Positions 47,301 to 56,656 of a DNA stretch of 64,000 bases are shown piece by piece. Under the pieces are notes generated by a model. That model had not been told where the DNA came from and ran no database searches. It saw only the letters and a program-made list of their open reading frames with translations. The number at the start of each line of letters is the position of its first letter. The stretch's first letter is position 1. Both the position numbers and the translations under genes were made by a program. The DNA comes from Acidovorax benzenivorans (GTDB lineage Bacteria; Pseudomonadota; Gammaproteobacteria; Burkholderiales; Burkholderiaceae_C): NCBI RefSeq assembly GCF_028680575.1, contig NZ_JAPCKI010000005.1, forward strand, positions 1 to 64,000, written 5' to 3'.

Positions 47301-50209
47301 ACGAAAAAGCTGCGATGCTACGAAAATCAGAGCGCCTTGCGCTTATGGATAAAGCGCCAGCGGCCAAAAATGCCATTGAAATCGTCAACGCCAAGGAGCA
47401 CAACCTCAAGAACCTGAGCGTGGACATCCCGCGCGGCAAGTTCAATGTGGTGACGGGCGTGAGCGGCTCGGGCAAGTCCACGCTGGCGTTCGATATCCTG
47501 TTCAACGAGGGCCAGCGCCGCTACCTCGAATCGCTCAACGCCTATGCGCGTTCCATCGTGCAACCGGCCGGGCGGCCCGAGGTGGATGCGGTGTACGGCA
47601 TCCCACCCACCGTGGCCATCGAGCAGCGCCTGTCGCGCGGCGGGCGCAAGTCCACCGTGGGCACGACCACCGAGGTGTGGCACTTTTTGCGTCTGTTGTA
47701 CGTCAAGCTCGGCACGCAGCATTGCACCAAAGACGGCGCCGCCGTGCAGCCGCAAACACCCGAGAGCATTGCCGCCCAGCTGCTCACGCAGTTCCGTGGC
47801 CAGCACATCGGGCTGCTTGCGCCGCTGGTGATGAACCGTAAGGGCGTGTACACCGAGTTGGCCGACTGGGCCCGCCCGCGTGGCTACACGCACCTGCGCG
47901 TGGACGGAAACTTTTTGCCCACCACCAATTTCCCGCGCATCGACCGCTTCAAGGAACACACCATCGAGCTGCCCGTGGCCAGCCTGGATGTGTCGCCCGA
48001 GAACGAGGCCGCGCTGCGTACCGCGCTGGCTGACGCGCTCACGCACGGCAAAGGCGTGGTGCATGTGCTGAGCAGCATCAGCACGCTGGCGGCAGCCATG
48101 CAAAGCGGCGCGGCCACGGCTGGCATCGGCCATCTGCAGGCCTTCTCCACCAAGCGCGCCTGCCCCGTGTGCGCCACGAGTTACGCCGAACTGGATCCGC
48201 GCCTCTTTAGCTACAACAGCAAACACGGCTGGTGCCCCGACTGCGTGGGCACGGGCGTCAAGCTCACCAAAGACCAGCGCAAGGTGTTTGACGACTCAGT
48301 GCAGGACGACAAGGAAAAAGGCCGCGAGCAAACCTTTGCCGAGCCCGAGGTGGAAGACCTGGCCGACACCGCCTGCCCCACCTGCAGCGGCACGCGCCTC
48401 AACGCCACGGCCCGGGCTGTGAAGTTTGCGGGCGTGGGCATTACCGATATCGCCGCGCTGTCGGTCACGGATGTGCGCCGCTGGGTCGAGACCCTGCGCA
48501 TTGAAGGTGGCATGACCCAGCGCGAGGCCGACATCGCCCGTGACTTGGTGCCCGAGATTCAGAGCCGCCTTGAATTTTTGGAAGAAGTGGGCCTGGGCTA
48601 CCTCACGCTCGACCGGGGCGCGCCCACGCTCAGCGGTGGCGAGGCCCAGCGCATCCGCCTGGCCGCGCAGCTGGGCAGCAACCTGCAGGGCGTGTGCTAT
48701 GTGCTGGATGAGCCCACCATCGGCCTGCATGCGCGCGACAACCAGATTTTGCTCAACGCCCTGCACAAGCTGGGTGATAAGGGCAACACGCTGGTGGTGG
48801 TGGAGCACGACGAAGACACCATCCGCCGCGCCGACCACATCATCGACATCGGCCCCAGCGCGGGCAAACGCGGCGGGCGCCTGGTGGCGCAGGGCAGCGT
48901 GGCCGACATCACCGGCGCCGAAGATTCGCAAACCGGCCGCTACCTGCTGCACGCCATGAAGCATCCGCTGCAACTGCGCCGCAGCATGTCGGCCAGCGAG
49001 GTCAGTGCCGAAGCGACGGCCGCCTTTGCCCGGGCCGAAGCCGCAGCACCCACCGGTCGGCAAAGCGCCGCCGTCAAGAAGCGCGCCGCCCAGGCCGCAG
49101 CGCTGGCGGCCGATGCGCTGACCGAGGCCAAGGAACGTGCCGCCATGCGCTGGCTCACGGTGCACGGCGCGCAACTGCACAACCTGCAGAACGTGACGGC
49201 CACCGTGCCGCTGCACCGCCTGGTGGCGGTGACGGGCGTGAGTGGCTCGGGCAAGTCCACCCTGGCGCGCGATGTGCTGCTGGCCAACGTGCAGGCCTGG
49301 GTGCAACAGCGCAGTACCAAGGCCGGGCGTGATGCCATGGACGCGGGCAAGGCGCCGCCGCTGGTCGGGTGCACAGGCCTGTCGGGCTTCGAGAGCATCG
49401 ACCGCGTGCTCGAAGTGGACCAGACGCCCATCGGCAAAACGCCACGTTCCTGCCCTGCCACTTACATCGGCTTCTGGGACACCATCCGCAAGCTGTTTGC
49501 CGAAACGTTGGAGGCCAAGGCGCGCGGCTACGCAGCCGGGCGCTTTAGCTTCAACACTGGCGAAGGCCGCTGCCCCAGTTGCGAAGGCGCGGGCGTGCGC
49601 ACCATCGAGATGAGCTTCTTGCCCGATGTGAAGGTGCCCTGCGAGACCTGCCACGGCGCGCGCTTCAACCCCGAAACGCTGGCCGTGACCTGGCGCGGCA
49701 AGAGCATTGGTGACGTGTTGCAGATGGAGGTGGACGAGGCCGTGGGCTTCTTCGCCACCATGCCTAGCATTGCGCACCCGCTGCAGCTCTTGCAGGACGT
49801 GGGCCTGGGCTACCTCACGCTGGGCCAGCCGTCGCCCACGCTGTCTGGCGGTGAAGCGCAGCGCATCAAGTTGGTGACCGAGCTGACCAAGGTGCGTGAC
49901 GAGGTGGGCCGCCGGGGGCAGAAGGTGCCGCACACGCTATATGTGCTGGACGAGCCCACCGTGGGCCTGCACATGGCCGACGTGGACAAGCTCATCCGCG
50001 TGCTGCACCGCCTGGTGGACGGTGGCCACAGCGTGATCGTGATCGAGCACGACCTGGATGTGATCGCCGAGGCCGATTGGATCCTGGACTTGGGGCCCGA
50101 GGGCGGTGGCGCAGGGGGCCGCATCGTGGCCGCCGCCACGCCCGAGGACGTAGTGGCGGCGGGCACGCACACCGGCAAGGCCCTCGCGCCCGTGCTGGCG
50201 CGGAACTGA
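44333..50209 (+). CDS. Giant fused double UvrA-like ABC ATPase
   Basis: 1958 residues, about twice a normal UvrA (about 940). Two UvrA-like halves are joined head to tail. Four Walker A motifs lie near residues 32 (GPSGSGKSS), 664, 1042 and 1634 (GVSGSGKS), and four LSGGE signatures near 512, 858, 1432 and 1836. Each half has zinc-finger cysteines ([37 protein letters not shown]). The join at about residues 994-1013 is encoded by repeat copy F. It should bind damaged DNA in nucleotide excision repair, but motif details differ from canonical UvrA, so a paralogue role is likely. Confidence 0.93.
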   Translation: MTQGLIRIRGARQHNLKNLDLDIRTGELTVVTGPSGSGKSSLVFDTLYAEGQRRYVETFSAYARQFLDRMDKPAVDKVEGVPPAIAIDQTNPVRSSRSTVGTMTELNDHLKLLFARAGQLFDKQTAQPVRHDSPETIYAELQQRSAAAGDPRIVLTFPVELPANTSAEQVEQWLSASGFTKVQAEREVATPTGPRKVLDVVADRFRLGNAEKVRVIEAIEVALKRGTGRLNVYRLVDEGEAELWRFSTGLHCPDSDLRYSDPIPSAFSFNSAVGACDSCRGFGRVIGVDYGLVIPNDKLTLRAGAIKTIQTPAWKEAQDDLMRHAETAGIPRDTPWNKLTDDQKKWVIGGAPGYKDGQWSKQWYGIKRFFEYLESKAYKMHIRVLLSKYRSYTPCPTCAGARLKTESLLWRIGRKEDADAVLEPGKRFLPEGVQWSREQLEALPGLCLHDLMLLPIDRLRQFFARMQLPVGDDAKGGDAQALKLLHEEITTRLKYLCDVGIGYLTLDRQSRTLSGGEVQRINLTTALGTSLVNTLFVLDEPSIGLHPRDMHRITEAMLRLRDAGNTLVVVEHDPAVMLAADRMIDMGPGPGRLGGQIVFDGTTADLRNADTLTGAYLGGRKHVGFGFKRMVTESTPRLILEGAREHNLQNVSVEFPLQRLVTVTGVSGSGKSSLIQDVLAPALLRHFGKATDTPGVHDRMLGVDHLSDVVFVDQSPIGKTARSNPVSYVGAWDSIRELYAVAPLSKQRSYTASKFSFNSGDGRCPTCGGSGFEHVEMQFLSDVYLRCPDCDGKRYRPEILEITIERGGCSLNVADVLALTVAEAADLFANDRDVIRALQPIVDVGLEYVALGQPVPTLSGGEAQRLKLAGFLAEAARAQSKSRQSVARKGTLFLFDEPTTGLHFDDIAKLMRALRKLIDAGHSLIVIEHNLDVIRASDWLIDLGPEGGYAGGLIVAEGTPEDVRAHATSHTGQALRDYELALGVGGHSVHEKAAMLRKSERLALMDKAPAAKNAIEIVNAKEHNLKNLSVDIPRGKFNVVTGVSGSGKSTLAFDILFNEGQRRYLESLNAYARSIVQPAGRPEVDAVYGIPPTVAIEQRLSRGGRKSTVGTTTEVWHFLRLLYVKLGTQHCTKDGAAVQPQTPESIAAQLLTQFRGQHIGLLAPLVMNRKGVYTELADWARPRGYTHLRVDGNFLPTTNFPRIDRFKEHTIELPVASLDVSPENEAALRTALADALTHGKGVVHVLSSISTLAAAMQSGAATAGIGHLQAFSTKRACPVCATSYAELDPRLFSYNSKHGWCPDCVGTGVKLTKDQRKVFDDSVQDDKEKGREQTFAEPEVEDLADTACPTCSGTRLNATARAVKFAGVGITDIAALSVTDVRRWVETLRIEGGMTQREADIARDLVPEIQSRLEFLEEVGLGYLTLDRGAPTLSGGEAQRIRLAAQLGSNLQGVCYVLDEPTIGLHARDNQILLNALHKLGDKGNTLVVVEHDEDTIRRADHIIDIGPSAGKRGGRLVAQGSVADITGAEDSQTGRYLLHAMKHPLQLRRSMSASEVSAEATAAFARAEAAAPTGRQSAAVKKRAAQAAALAADALTEAKERAAMRWLTVHGAQLHNLQNVTATVPLHRLVAVTGVSGSGKSTLARDVLLANVQAWVQQRSTKAGRDAMDAGKAPPLVGCTGLSGFESIDRVLEVDQTPIGKTPRSCPATYIGFWDTIRKLFAETLEAKARGYAAGRFSFNTGEGRCPSCEGAGVRTIEMSFLPDVKVPCETCHGARFNPETLAVTWRGKSIGDVLQMEVDEAVGFFATMPSIAHPLQLLQDVGLGYLTLGQPSPTLSGGEAQRIKLVTELTKVRDEVGRRGQKVPHTLYVLDEPTVGLHMADVDKLIRVLHRLVDGGHSVIVIEHDLDVIAEADWILDLGPEGGGAGGRIVAAATPEDVVAAGTHTGKALAPVLARN
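47314..47371 (+). repeat. Dispersed double-hairpin repeat, copy F, at the UvrA fusion joint
   Basis: GATGCTACGAAAATCAGAGC, CCTTGCGCTTATGGATAAAG, CGCCAGCGGCCAAAAATG. The order of blocks is the same as in other copies. It is read in frame ([20 protein letters not shown]) between the two UvrA halves. Confidence 0.8.
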
Positions 50210-50242
50210 CCCGCGCTACCGTTCCCTCGGTTCGCCGGTGTG

Positions 50243-50659
50243 CTACTTCTTGCGGCTGCGCAGCACCTCGATGTTGGCGCGCTGCTCTGGTGTGAAGGAC
50301 GCGAGAGCGGCGGCCCGGTCTTTCTTGTGTGCGGCAGATTCCATGGCCAGAAAGGTGCCCGCGTGGACTGCGGCGAACACCGCAGCCGCGTAGTCGGTGC
50401 TGGTGATCTTGTGCTGTGCCAGCAGCGACCGGATGCGTGGGTCGGCCTCCAGCTCGCGCGCAAGCTCCTCCACGGATTGCGCATCCACATCCTGGTCTTC
50501 GCTGTCGTGCGCGATGGCCTGTGATGCCGCCTGCACGGCCTCCATGCGGTCCAGCAGCGCGGGCGTGAGCCTGAATCGCTCCGCAGGGGCGGCAGGGGCT
50601 GCACAGAGGCTTGTGCTTGCGGCCCCCAGGACCAAGGCGCAGATGAAATGACGAAACAT
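50243..50659 (-). CDS. Small exported protein of unknown function
   Basis: 138-residue protein with a signal peptide (residues 1-19, SLCA before APAAP). The mature part is helical and charged (AELARELEADPRIRSLLAQH type stretches) and ends in LRSRKK. I do not recognise a family. It is the last gene of the minus-strand block with the IPTL module, 109 bases after the first IPTL gene. Start at MFRHFICAL with an A-rich leader. Confidence 0.75.
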   Translation of the reverse strand: MFRHFICALVLGAASTSLCAAPAAPAERFRLTPALLDRMEAVQAASQAIAHDSEDQDVDAQSVEELARELEADPRIRSLLAQHKITSTDYAAAVFAAVHAGTFLAMESAAHKKDRAAALASFTPEQRANIEVLRSRKK

Positions 50660-50768
50660 CGAGTTCTCCAAAAAAAATGCGGGTTGGGACTGCGGCCGGG
50701 AACGGGCCTGCCCATCAGAACCTGTTGACGATCTCGCAGGGGACTTCTGGGAGATGGGTAAAAGGCCG

Positions 50769-52181
50769 TCAGTCCGGCCGCCTGCGCAGCAGGGCGGCGG
50801 CAAGCGCGAGGGCTGCAGACAGGGTGATCAACGCCCATTCCGACAAGGTGGGCACCGGCTGTACACCGCCGGGGGCGGGTGGCGGTGTGCCGTCGTCGTT
50901 GGTGATGGTGCCCGTGCCTGTGGTGGAGGCGCCTGCGGTGGCGCCCGCCAAGTTGGACAGCGCCACGGTGAAGGTCTCGTCCGCCTCGGAGGCGGTGTCG
51001 CCGTGGATGGTGACGGTGAACGTTTTAGCCAGGTCGTCACCCGCGTCCCATTGCAGCATGCCTGTGGCTGCGGTGTAGTCGCTGCCGGCGGCGGCCGTGC
51101 CGTTGGCGGTGCCCCACTGCATGGTGACGACGGCGGTGGGGGTGGATGAGAGGGCCGCTGTGAATGTCATCAACGACGTACCCGCGTGGCCTTCTGTGAG
51201 GGTGGCGTTGCCGAGGGTGACGGTGGGTGTGGGCGCAGGCGCGTCGTCGTTGAGGATGGTGCCCGTGGCCAGGCTGGTTGCGCCAGGCGCCATGCCGATG
51301 AAGTGAGACAACTCGATGGAGAAGCTCTCGTCCGCCTCGGGCGTGGTGTCGCCGTGGAGGGTGATTTCGATGCGCTGCGGGTCCCGGTTGCCGGGGGGCC
51401 AGGTCAGTGTGCCGTTGCCCGCTGTGTAGTCGCTGCCAGCGCTGGCTGTGCCGGCCACGGTGCGCCAGTCCAGGCTCATGGGCACGGTGGCCGAGGGTTT
51501 GTCGGGTGTGACGGTGAACACCAGCACCTTGGTGCCCGCGAAGCCTTCCGTGGCGCTGAGGGCTGCTGCGCTGAAAGCGGGACGCGGCGCGTCCAGCGTC
51601 CAGGTGCCGCCAGCAGGGTAGGTGGCTTGCGAGGTGATGTTGGCGTGGGTGCCGAACAGGATGCAGGTATCGCCCACGCCGCCGACGGTGGCCGTTCCCT
51701 TGCACAGGGCGTTGAGCATGGTGCTGCCGCTGCCGTGGGTGTTGGCGCTGATGGTGTCCACCAGGGCGTCGGTGGCGTGTGGGCCGGCTGCACCGTCCGC
51801 CCAGCGGCTGACCGTGATGATCGACTGGACGATGTTGCCCTGCGCATCGGTGGCGGCCTTGAAGCCGTGGACCCGGATGTCGGCGCGCGCGGGCTGGCTT
51901 GACATGCCGATCGAGCCGTTGCTGAACGACCAGCTCGTGACCAGCGGGGTGATGTCGTCGCTCAGAAGGTGGTTGGGGGGCAGCGGCGAGGCCGTGCGGA
52001 ACCAGCCGTTGATGCCAGCCCCTGTTTGCAGGTTGGTGCAGGTGCCCGTGCTGCAGGGCGGGGTGTAGTTGGTGACGGTTTGGTAGAGCGGTGATGTGAA
52101 GTAGTACGTCACATCCGCATGTGCGCCAGATCCAAAGGCCAGGGCCAGGGCCGCATGCGCGGCCAGCATCCATCGTTTCAT
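50769..52181 (-). CDS. Calx-beta repeat protein with IPTL-CTERM sorting signal
   Basis: 470-residue secreted protein. Signal peptide (ending AHADV); a unique domain to about residue 205 with paired cysteines; two Calx-beta-like domains of about 100 residues each (YTAGNGTLTWPPGNRDPQRI, YTAATGMLQWDAGDDLAKTF, both ending in NDD); and a C-terminal signal VPTLSEWALITLSAALALA plus LLRRRPD. This IPTL-CTERM tail (sorting motif, hydrophobic helix, basic end) marks export and processing at the cell envelope by an unknown sorting enzyme. A regulator gene lies upstream with a shared box 60 bases before the start. Confidence 0.9.
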   Translation of the reverse strand: MKRWMLAAHAALALAFGSGAHADVTYYFTSPLYQTVTNYTPPCSTGTCTNLQTGAGINGWFRTASPLPPNHLLSDDITPLVTSWSFSNGSIGMSSQPARADIRVHGFKAATDAQGNIVQSIITVSRWADGAAGPHATDALVDTISANTHGSGSTMLNALCKGTATVGGVGDTCILFGTHANITSQATYPAGGTWTLDAPRPAFSAAALSATEGFAGTKVLVFTVTPDKPSATVPMSLDWRTVAGTASAGSDYTAGNGTLTWPPGNRDPQRIEITLHGDTTPEADESFSIELSHFIGMAPGATSLATGTILNDDAPAPTPTVTLGNATLTEGHAGTSLMTFTAALSSTPTAVVTMQWGTANGTAAAGSDYTAATGMLQWDAGDDLAKTFTVTIHGDTASEADETFTVALSNLAGATAGASTTGTGTITNDDGTPPPAPGGVQPVPTLSEWALITLSAALALAAALLRRRPD

Positions 52182-52240
52182 CGTCAGGGGTTCTTCAGGT
52201 TGCAAAGTGCCTGGATTTTTGGGTCTTGACCCGGGCTGCG

Positions 52241-52261
52241 CCATTCCCCCAAGGGATATGG
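52241..52261 (-). promoter_or_regulatory. Conserved box upstream of the first IPTL gene
   Basis: CCATTCCCCCAAGGGATATGG is a loose dyad (CCATATCCC / GGGAATGG) whose first 15 bases are identical to the box at 55160-55180. Both lie 60-62 bases upstream of the start codon of an IPTL-type gene and next to a LuxR-like regulator gene. Confidence 0.7.
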
Positions 52262-52271
52262 AGAACGTTTG

Positions 52272-52348
52272 TTTGCTATCTATTTAATAGCTGCTTTCGC
52301 TTTGTGTATAAGCGCTATGCATCGAATGGGTTGTATTTTTTCCTTGCA
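52272..52348 (+). repeat. Dispersed double-hairpin repeat, copy G
   Basis: TTTGCTATCTATTTAATAGC, then TGCTTTCGCTTTGTGTATAAG, CGCTATG and TTTTTTCCTTGCAG. It forms the 3' end of the first LuxR-like gene, encoding its last 20 or so residues (HSMHSAYTQSESSY). Confidence 0.85.
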
Positions 52349-53369
52349 GGTGGGCGGCCAGGTCCTCCCAGTCGCTCGCACCGGCCACTTCCAGGATGGT
52401 GCGCAGCTGCTTTTTCAGCAGGGCATTGCCAATGCCGATGAGGGCGGAGCAGTCGGTGCGTGCATGGCCCAGGCCAGCGGTGACGGCGATCTCGCGCTGC
52501 AGTGGCGTCAGCGGCAACTGCAGCACGCGGCGGACCACCTCGATTTGCGGCAGGCGCTGCAGTTGCAGCGTGACAAGCCATTGCAGCGCCCCGCCCGCCA
52601 CCGGGTGCAGTGGATGTGCTTGGGCGTGCAGCACGCCGTCCGGCACGGGAATGTGCCGCTGCCCGTCGGGCTGCAGGCGCAAGCGGTGCAGCAGGTCTGC
52701 GGGTAGATCGGCGGTGGATGCTCCGTACAGGCCCAGGCCCGGCAGGTGGGCGTTCTGCAGCAACTGCAGTGCTGTGGCATCGGCCAGTGCGGGGCGCTGG
52801 CCGTCCGCATCCAGCAGCACGTGGCCGGTGGCTTGGGCCGCCGTGCTGCCCGGTGCGGCCGCACCGGGCAGGAAGGCGCGCGCCAGGCTGGCTCCCGCGC
52901 GTTCCAGCAGGGCGGCCTGCGCGTCGCTGAAGCCGGGGCCGGGCGGGCGAAATAGCCCCACCACCGCACGCGTGCGGCCCAGCGCTTCCACGCGGAGGTC
53001 CAGGGTGTGGTGGTGGCCATTGGCGCGCACCAGCAGGTTGTAGCTGTTGGAGCGAAAGTACTGGGCCCCTGGCGCCAGCAGTCGGCCTGTGCGCGGACCG
53101 TCTGGCTGGGCGAGGGCTGAGATGTTGGTCTCGCCAGCGCCCGTGAAGAGGTGGGGTTCGTTGAGGAATAGATTCCTGACGCTGGTGGGCGAGTTTTCAT
53201 GGTGAAAGCCCGCGGACTGGCCATTGCCGTCCATCCAGAACAGCGCTGCCGCATCGGCGCCGACGAGCGCGCGCAGCAGTGCGCATACGTCGGGCGCGAT
53301 GGGCGCCAGCCCGACCCCCAGGCGGCACAGCATGTCCAGCTCTTGCCAAAGCCGTTGGCGCACGGGCAT
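52284..53369 (-). CDS. LuxR-like regulator, paired with IPTL gene (copy 1)
   Basis: 361 residues. The N-terminal region of about 170 residues resembles a GAF/PAS-like sensor (LCRLGVGLAPIAPDVCALLR, ALFWMDGNGQ). A central stretch (about 185-275) is followed by a C-terminal LuxR-like helix-turn-helix (LTPLQREIAVTAGLGHART, GNALLKKQLRTILEVAGASD) that departs from the usual consensus. It starts four bases after the stop of the upstream secreted-protein gene, so the two are co-transcribed. It is about half-identical by eye to the regulator at 55260-56345. Repeat G supplies the C-terminus. Confidence 0.85.
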   Translation of the reverse strand: MPVRQRLWQELDMLCRLGVGLAPIAPDVCALLRALVGADAAALFWMDGNGQSAGFHHENSPTSVRNLFLNEPHLFTGAGETNISALAQPDGPRTGRLLAPGAQYFRSNSYNLLVRANGHHHTLDLRVEALGRTRAVVGLFRPPGPGFSDAQAALLERAGASLARAFLPGAAAPGSTAAQATGHVLLDADGQRPALADATALQLLQNAHLPGLGLYGASTADLPADLLHRLRLQPDGQRHIPVPDGVLHAQAHPLHPVAGGALQWLVTLQLQRLPQIEVVRRVLQLPLTPLQREIAVTAGLGHARTDCSALIGIGNALLKKQLRTILEVAGASDWEDLAAHLQGKNTTHSMHSAYTQSESSY

Positions 53370-53373
53370 GGCG

Positions 53374-55098
53374 TCAGGCCCCTTGCTGGCCTTTGCGCCT
53401 GCGCCGTGCGGCTATTGCACCACAGGCCCCCAGCAGCGCGCCGCAGGCGGCCAGGCCTTCCGGGCCGAGCGCGGGCACGGAGTGCGCGCCGTCGGCTGGG
53501 CCGGGCGCGCCGTCGTCACTGACGATGGTGCCTATGGCCTGTGCCGTGGCTGCGGTGGCGCCGGTGAGGTTTTCGAGTAGCAAGTGCAGGGTCTCGCCGG
53601 GCTCGGGGTCGTCGTCGCCTTGCACGCTGATGCTGATGGTGCGTGCGCTGTTGTCGCCCGCCGGCCAGGTGAGCGTGCCCAGGCCGCTGGCGTAGTCGGC
53701 GGGCGCGTTGGCGGTGCCGTCTGCGGTGCGCCAGCGCAGACTGACGGGCGCGGTGGGCGTGGCCGAGAGGGTGACGGTGAAGCGCAACTGCGGGGTGCCG
53801 CCCGCCGGGCCTTCGACTGCGGATGCGTTGGTGATGCGAACCTGGGGCAGTGGCGTGCCTTGGAATTCATAGGCCCCCATGTCCACGGTGCGCACCCGGC
53901 GCGGCTGGCCCAGCAGGTCTTGCGCGACGCGGGCATCGGCCAGTGTGTCGCTGCCGTAGTCGATGGCGTCGGAGCCCGGTAGCAGGGAAAAATCGCCTGG
54001 CTCGGGATCGCCGAATTGAGGGTCGCCGGTGCGCGTTCCCGGCCCGTAGGGGCGGGGGCCGCCTGAGGGCGGCAGCGGCGGCGCGTCGAAGACCAGGTTG
54101 TGGCTGTCCAGGAAACCGGGCACTTGGTCGTTGTCCAGCCAGAAGGCATGGCGGGTGTGGTGGGCGAAGATGTTGTTGGCTAGCCGACCCGTCAGGCGCG
54201 CGCCCAGGTCCGTGCGGGCGCCTGCGTTCAGGCCGACCTCGTTGCCCGCAATGGTGTTGTGTAGCACCTGGGCATCAATGTGGGCGTTGTCGGCCTCGGC
54301 GTACAGCGTGATGGCAGCGGGACCACCTGCAAAATTTTTCTGGCCGCTGATGACGTTGTTGAGAAGGGCTGCCGTCACCGCGCCGCCCTGGCTGCGCAGG
54401 GAGATGCCGTTGTTGAAGCCTCCGGTGCCGCGAAGGGTGTTGTGCTGGGCCAGCACCTGGAACGGGCCGGTGGTGGCGTACAGCTCGATCAGCGCGCACT
54501 CCGTCAGGTTCACTGCCGTGATCCGGTTGCGGGCAATGGTGGTGGAGATGAGGCCGGGGTAGGACGCAAGCACCCTCATCGGGGCGCTGCACCCGCTGCC
54601 GTTGCGGCGGTGGATGATGGCGTTGTCGGTGATGTGCGCGGTCAGCGTGCCATAGGTACCGGGTTGGGTGCTGTGGCGTGCTTCGATGGCAGCGTTGGCG
54701 CCGGTTTCCAACTGGTTGCGCGTGGCCGTGAAGTCCAGGCTGGCGCCGCCGGGCGCCAGGATGCCAGCCAGCAAGGTGTCGCCGTGCAGGCCGGCGAACT
54801 CCACGCGCATGTCGGCCACGCTGGCCACGGCCACCAGCGAGCGCACGCCGGGGCGCCTGCCTGCCGCCGCCTGTACGGTGAGGCTCTTGGTGACGGTGAC
54901 CGCCTCGTTGATCCAGCTGTCGGTGGCCAGCTCCACCGTGTCGCCGTTGGCGGCTGCGTTCACGCAGGCCTGCAGCGTAGCGCCGCAGCCGGGAAAGGTG
55001 AGGGGGGCCGCTGTGGCGGCGGGGGAGGTCAGCGTGGCCGCCAGCGCCAGCAAGGCAGCCAGGCGGAGGCGGAGTGAGTGGTCGGTGTGAGGGGGCAT
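53374..55098 (-). CDS. Parallel beta-helix / Calx-beta protein with IPTL-like C-terminus
   Basis: 574-residue secreted protein. Signal peptide (ending ATAAP); a right-handed beta-helix region (about 35-370) with repeated short turns ([45 protein letters not shown]); a choice-of-anchor-Q-like end ([26 protein letters not shown]); and one Calx-beta domain (about 430-535). The C-terminus has [10 protein letters not shown], a hydrophobic stretch and ARRRR, a degenerate IPTL-CTERM signal. The helix resembles polysaccharide-binding or lyase folds. It is followed after four bases by LuxR-like copy 1. Confidence 0.88.
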   Translation of the reverse strand: MPPHTDHSLRLRLAALLALAATLTSPAATAAPLTFPGCGATLQACVNAAANGDTVELATDSWINEAVTVTKSLTVQAAAGRRPGVRSLVAVASVADMRVEFAGLHGDTLLAGILAPGGASLDFTATRNQLETGANAAIEARHSTQPGTYGTLTAHITDNAIIHRRNGSGCSAPMRVLASYPGLISTTIARNRITAVNLTECALIELYATTGPFQVLAQHNTLRGTGGFNNGISLRSQGGAVTAALLNNVISGQKNFAGGPAAITLYAEADNAHIDAQVLHNTIAGNEVGLNAGARTDLGARLTGRLANNIFAHHTRHAFWLDNDQVPGFLDSHNLVFDAPPLPPSGGPRPYGPGTRTGDPQFGDPEPGDFSLLPGSDAIDYGSDTLADARVAQDLLGQPRRVRTVDMGAYEFQGTPLPQVRITNASAVEGPAGGTPQLRFTVTLSATPTAPVSLRWRTADGTANAPADYASGLGTLTWPAGDNSARTISISVQGDDDPEPGETLHLLLENLTGATAATAQAIGTIVSDDGAPGPADGAHSVPALGPEGLAACGALLGACGAIAARRRRKGQQGA

Positions 55099-55159
55099 GC
55101 GCGGTCTTCAGGGGTCCATGTGGAGGCCGCGCGATTGTTCAAAGAATGCGGTGTGTGCA

Positions 55160-55180
55160 CCATTCCCCCAAGGGGTACGG
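55160..55180 (-). promoter_or_regulatory. Conserved box upstream of the second IPTL-type gene
   Basis: CCATTCCCCCAAGGGGTACGG, shared with 52241-52261 (identical over the first 15 bases, preceded in both by TGCR). It is centred about 72 bases upstream of the start codon. It is likely a binding site for the adjacent LuxR-like regulators or another shared regulator. Confidence 0.7.
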
Positions 55181-55187
55181 TCTCTGG

Positions 55188-55250
55188 TTTGCTATATGGT
55201 TGATAGCGTTTCACGACCGTCGGAAGAGCGCAGGGGGTGATTCTTTCCAG
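55188..55250 (+). repeat. Degenerate dispersed repeat, copy H
   Basis: TTTGCTATATGGTTGATAGC is clear, while the second half (GAAGAGCGCAGGGGGTGATT, CTTTCCAG) is only a partial match. It is at the same position relative to the regulator/IPTL junction as copy G, which suggests the module was duplicated with its repeat. Confidence 0.55.
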
Positions 55251-55259
55251 AGCGCGGTG

Positions 55260-56345
55260 TCAGCCGCGCAGGTGCATGCCCAGTTCGTGCCAATCGCCCG
55301 CGCCCGCCGCTTCCAGGATGGAGCGCATGTGCTTTTTCAGTGCAGCATCGCCCACGCCGGTGAGGGGGGCTGCATCGGCACGCGCATAGCCCAGGCCCGC
55401 CAGGGCGGCGATCTCTCGCTGCAGGGGCGACAGCGGCAGTTGCAGCACGCGGCGCACCACATCGATCTGGCGCGGGCGCTGCAGCTGCAGTGTGATCAGC
55501 CATTGCGCCGTGTTACCCGCAGGCGTCAGCAGCTCATGGGCCTGTGCCAGCAGCAGGCCGTGGGGCACCGGAATGTGGCTGGAGCAGCCGGGTCGCACGC
55601 CCAGGCGGAGGGCCAGGTCGGGTGGCAGCGCGGCGTGGGGGCCCAGCACGCCCAGGCCGCGCAGTCGCGCACCTTGCAGCAGCGCCAGTGCGGCTGCATC
55701 GGCCAGCACGGGGCGCTGGCCGATGGCGTCCAGCACGATGTGACCCGTGCCGCCGTCCGGCCGGGGGGGCAGCGTGTGCGCGGCAATGGGGCCCGGACCG
55801 AAGGCGCGCTGCAGGCTGGCCGATGCGCGCTCCAGCAGGGCCGCTTCCGCCGCACCAAAAGCCCTGCCTTGCGCGCGAAACAGCAGCAGCACGGCGCGCG
55901 TGCGGCCATGCGCCTCCACGCGCAGGTCCAGCGTGTGGTGGTGGCCGCCGGCGCGGATGAGCAGGTTGTAGGTGTTGGAGCGAAAGTACTGCGCATCGGG
56001 CGTGAGGAGGCGGCCCACTGCGGGGCCGTCTGCCCTGGCGAGGGCAACGACGTTGGTCTCGCCCTCGCCGACGAACAGACGCTCGAATTCGTTGAGAAAC
56101 AGGTCCTGCGCTGCGGCGGGCGAGTCTTCGTGGAAAAAACCTTCGGGCAGGCCGTGCTCGTCCAGCCAGAACAGGGCCGCCGCTTCTGCGCCAACGAGTG
56201 CGCGCAGCACCGCACAGACGTCCGGCGCGATGGGCGCGAGCCCCAGTCCCAGGCGGCACAGCAGATCGAGTTCCTGCCACAGCCGCTGCTGGGCGGAGGC
56301 CGGGGACTGGGATGGGGAGGCGTGGGGGTGGGGGGATGCAGGCAT
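55260..56345 (-). CDS. LuxR-like regulator, paired with IPTL-type gene (copy 2)
   Basis: 361 residues, the paralogue of the regulator at 52284-53369. Sensor-like N-terminus (LCRLGLGLAPIAPDVCAVLR, ALFWLDEHGLPEGF, YFRSNTYNLLIRAGGHHHTL) and a LuxR-like helix-turn-helix at the end (LSPLQREIAALAGLGYARAD, DAALKKHMRSILEAAGAGDW). The N-terminal 20 residues are Pro/Ser/His-rich and probably disordered. It precedes the beta-helix gene by 161 bases, a gap that holds repeat copy H and the conserved box. Confidence 0.85.
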   Translation of the reverse strand: MPASPHPHASPSQSPASAQQRLWQELDLLCRLGLGLAPIAPDVCAVLRALVGAEAAALFWLDEHGLPEGFFHEDSPAAAQDLFLNEFERLFVGEGETNVVALARADGPAVGRLLTPDAQYFRSNTYNLLIRAGGHHHTLDLRVEAHGRTRAVLLLFRAQGRAFGAAEAALLERASASLQRAFGPGPIAAHTLPPRPDGGTGHIVLDAIGQRPVLADAAALALLQGARLRGLGVLGPHAALPPDLALRLGVRPGCSSHIPVPHGLLLAQAHELLTPAGNTAQWLITLQLQRPRQIDVVRRVLQLPLSPLQREIAALAGLGYARADAAPLTGVGDAALKKHMRSILEAAGAGDWHELGMHLRG

Positions 56346-56656
56346 GGCGCAATGGATCGGCGAAGCTTGTGTAATTACATACTAGGCCCGTGTCCGCGTT
56401 GGAATGGCGGTCCTTCGCGGCGTGAAATGCAGCACGCCGGGCCTGCGCACCGACAAGGCGCTGGCGGCGGTTCTGGCTCGCTGAGAAAGTATGGTGGCCG
56501 GGGTGCCAGCCCCCAGGTCGGTGCACACCCCTGTCGGCCCATGTCCTACGCACAACGCGGAACATGGCGCACGCGCTGCGCGGGGTGGGCTTTCTACGAT
56601 GGGTTGCAGGGGATCGGCTCCCCACCTTCCATCCACATCTACGGACGCCCATCATC
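56346..56656. other. Intergenic region between regulator and lipoprotein genes
   Basis: No convincing gene was found in this 311-bp divergent gap. It contains the palindrome TGTAATTACA (56370-56379) about 25 bases upstream of the regulator start. On the minus strand it overlaps a TAGTAT -10-like hexamer, so it is probably the promoter or operator of that regulator. The half nearer the lipoprotein gene shows no clear motif. Confidence 0.5.
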
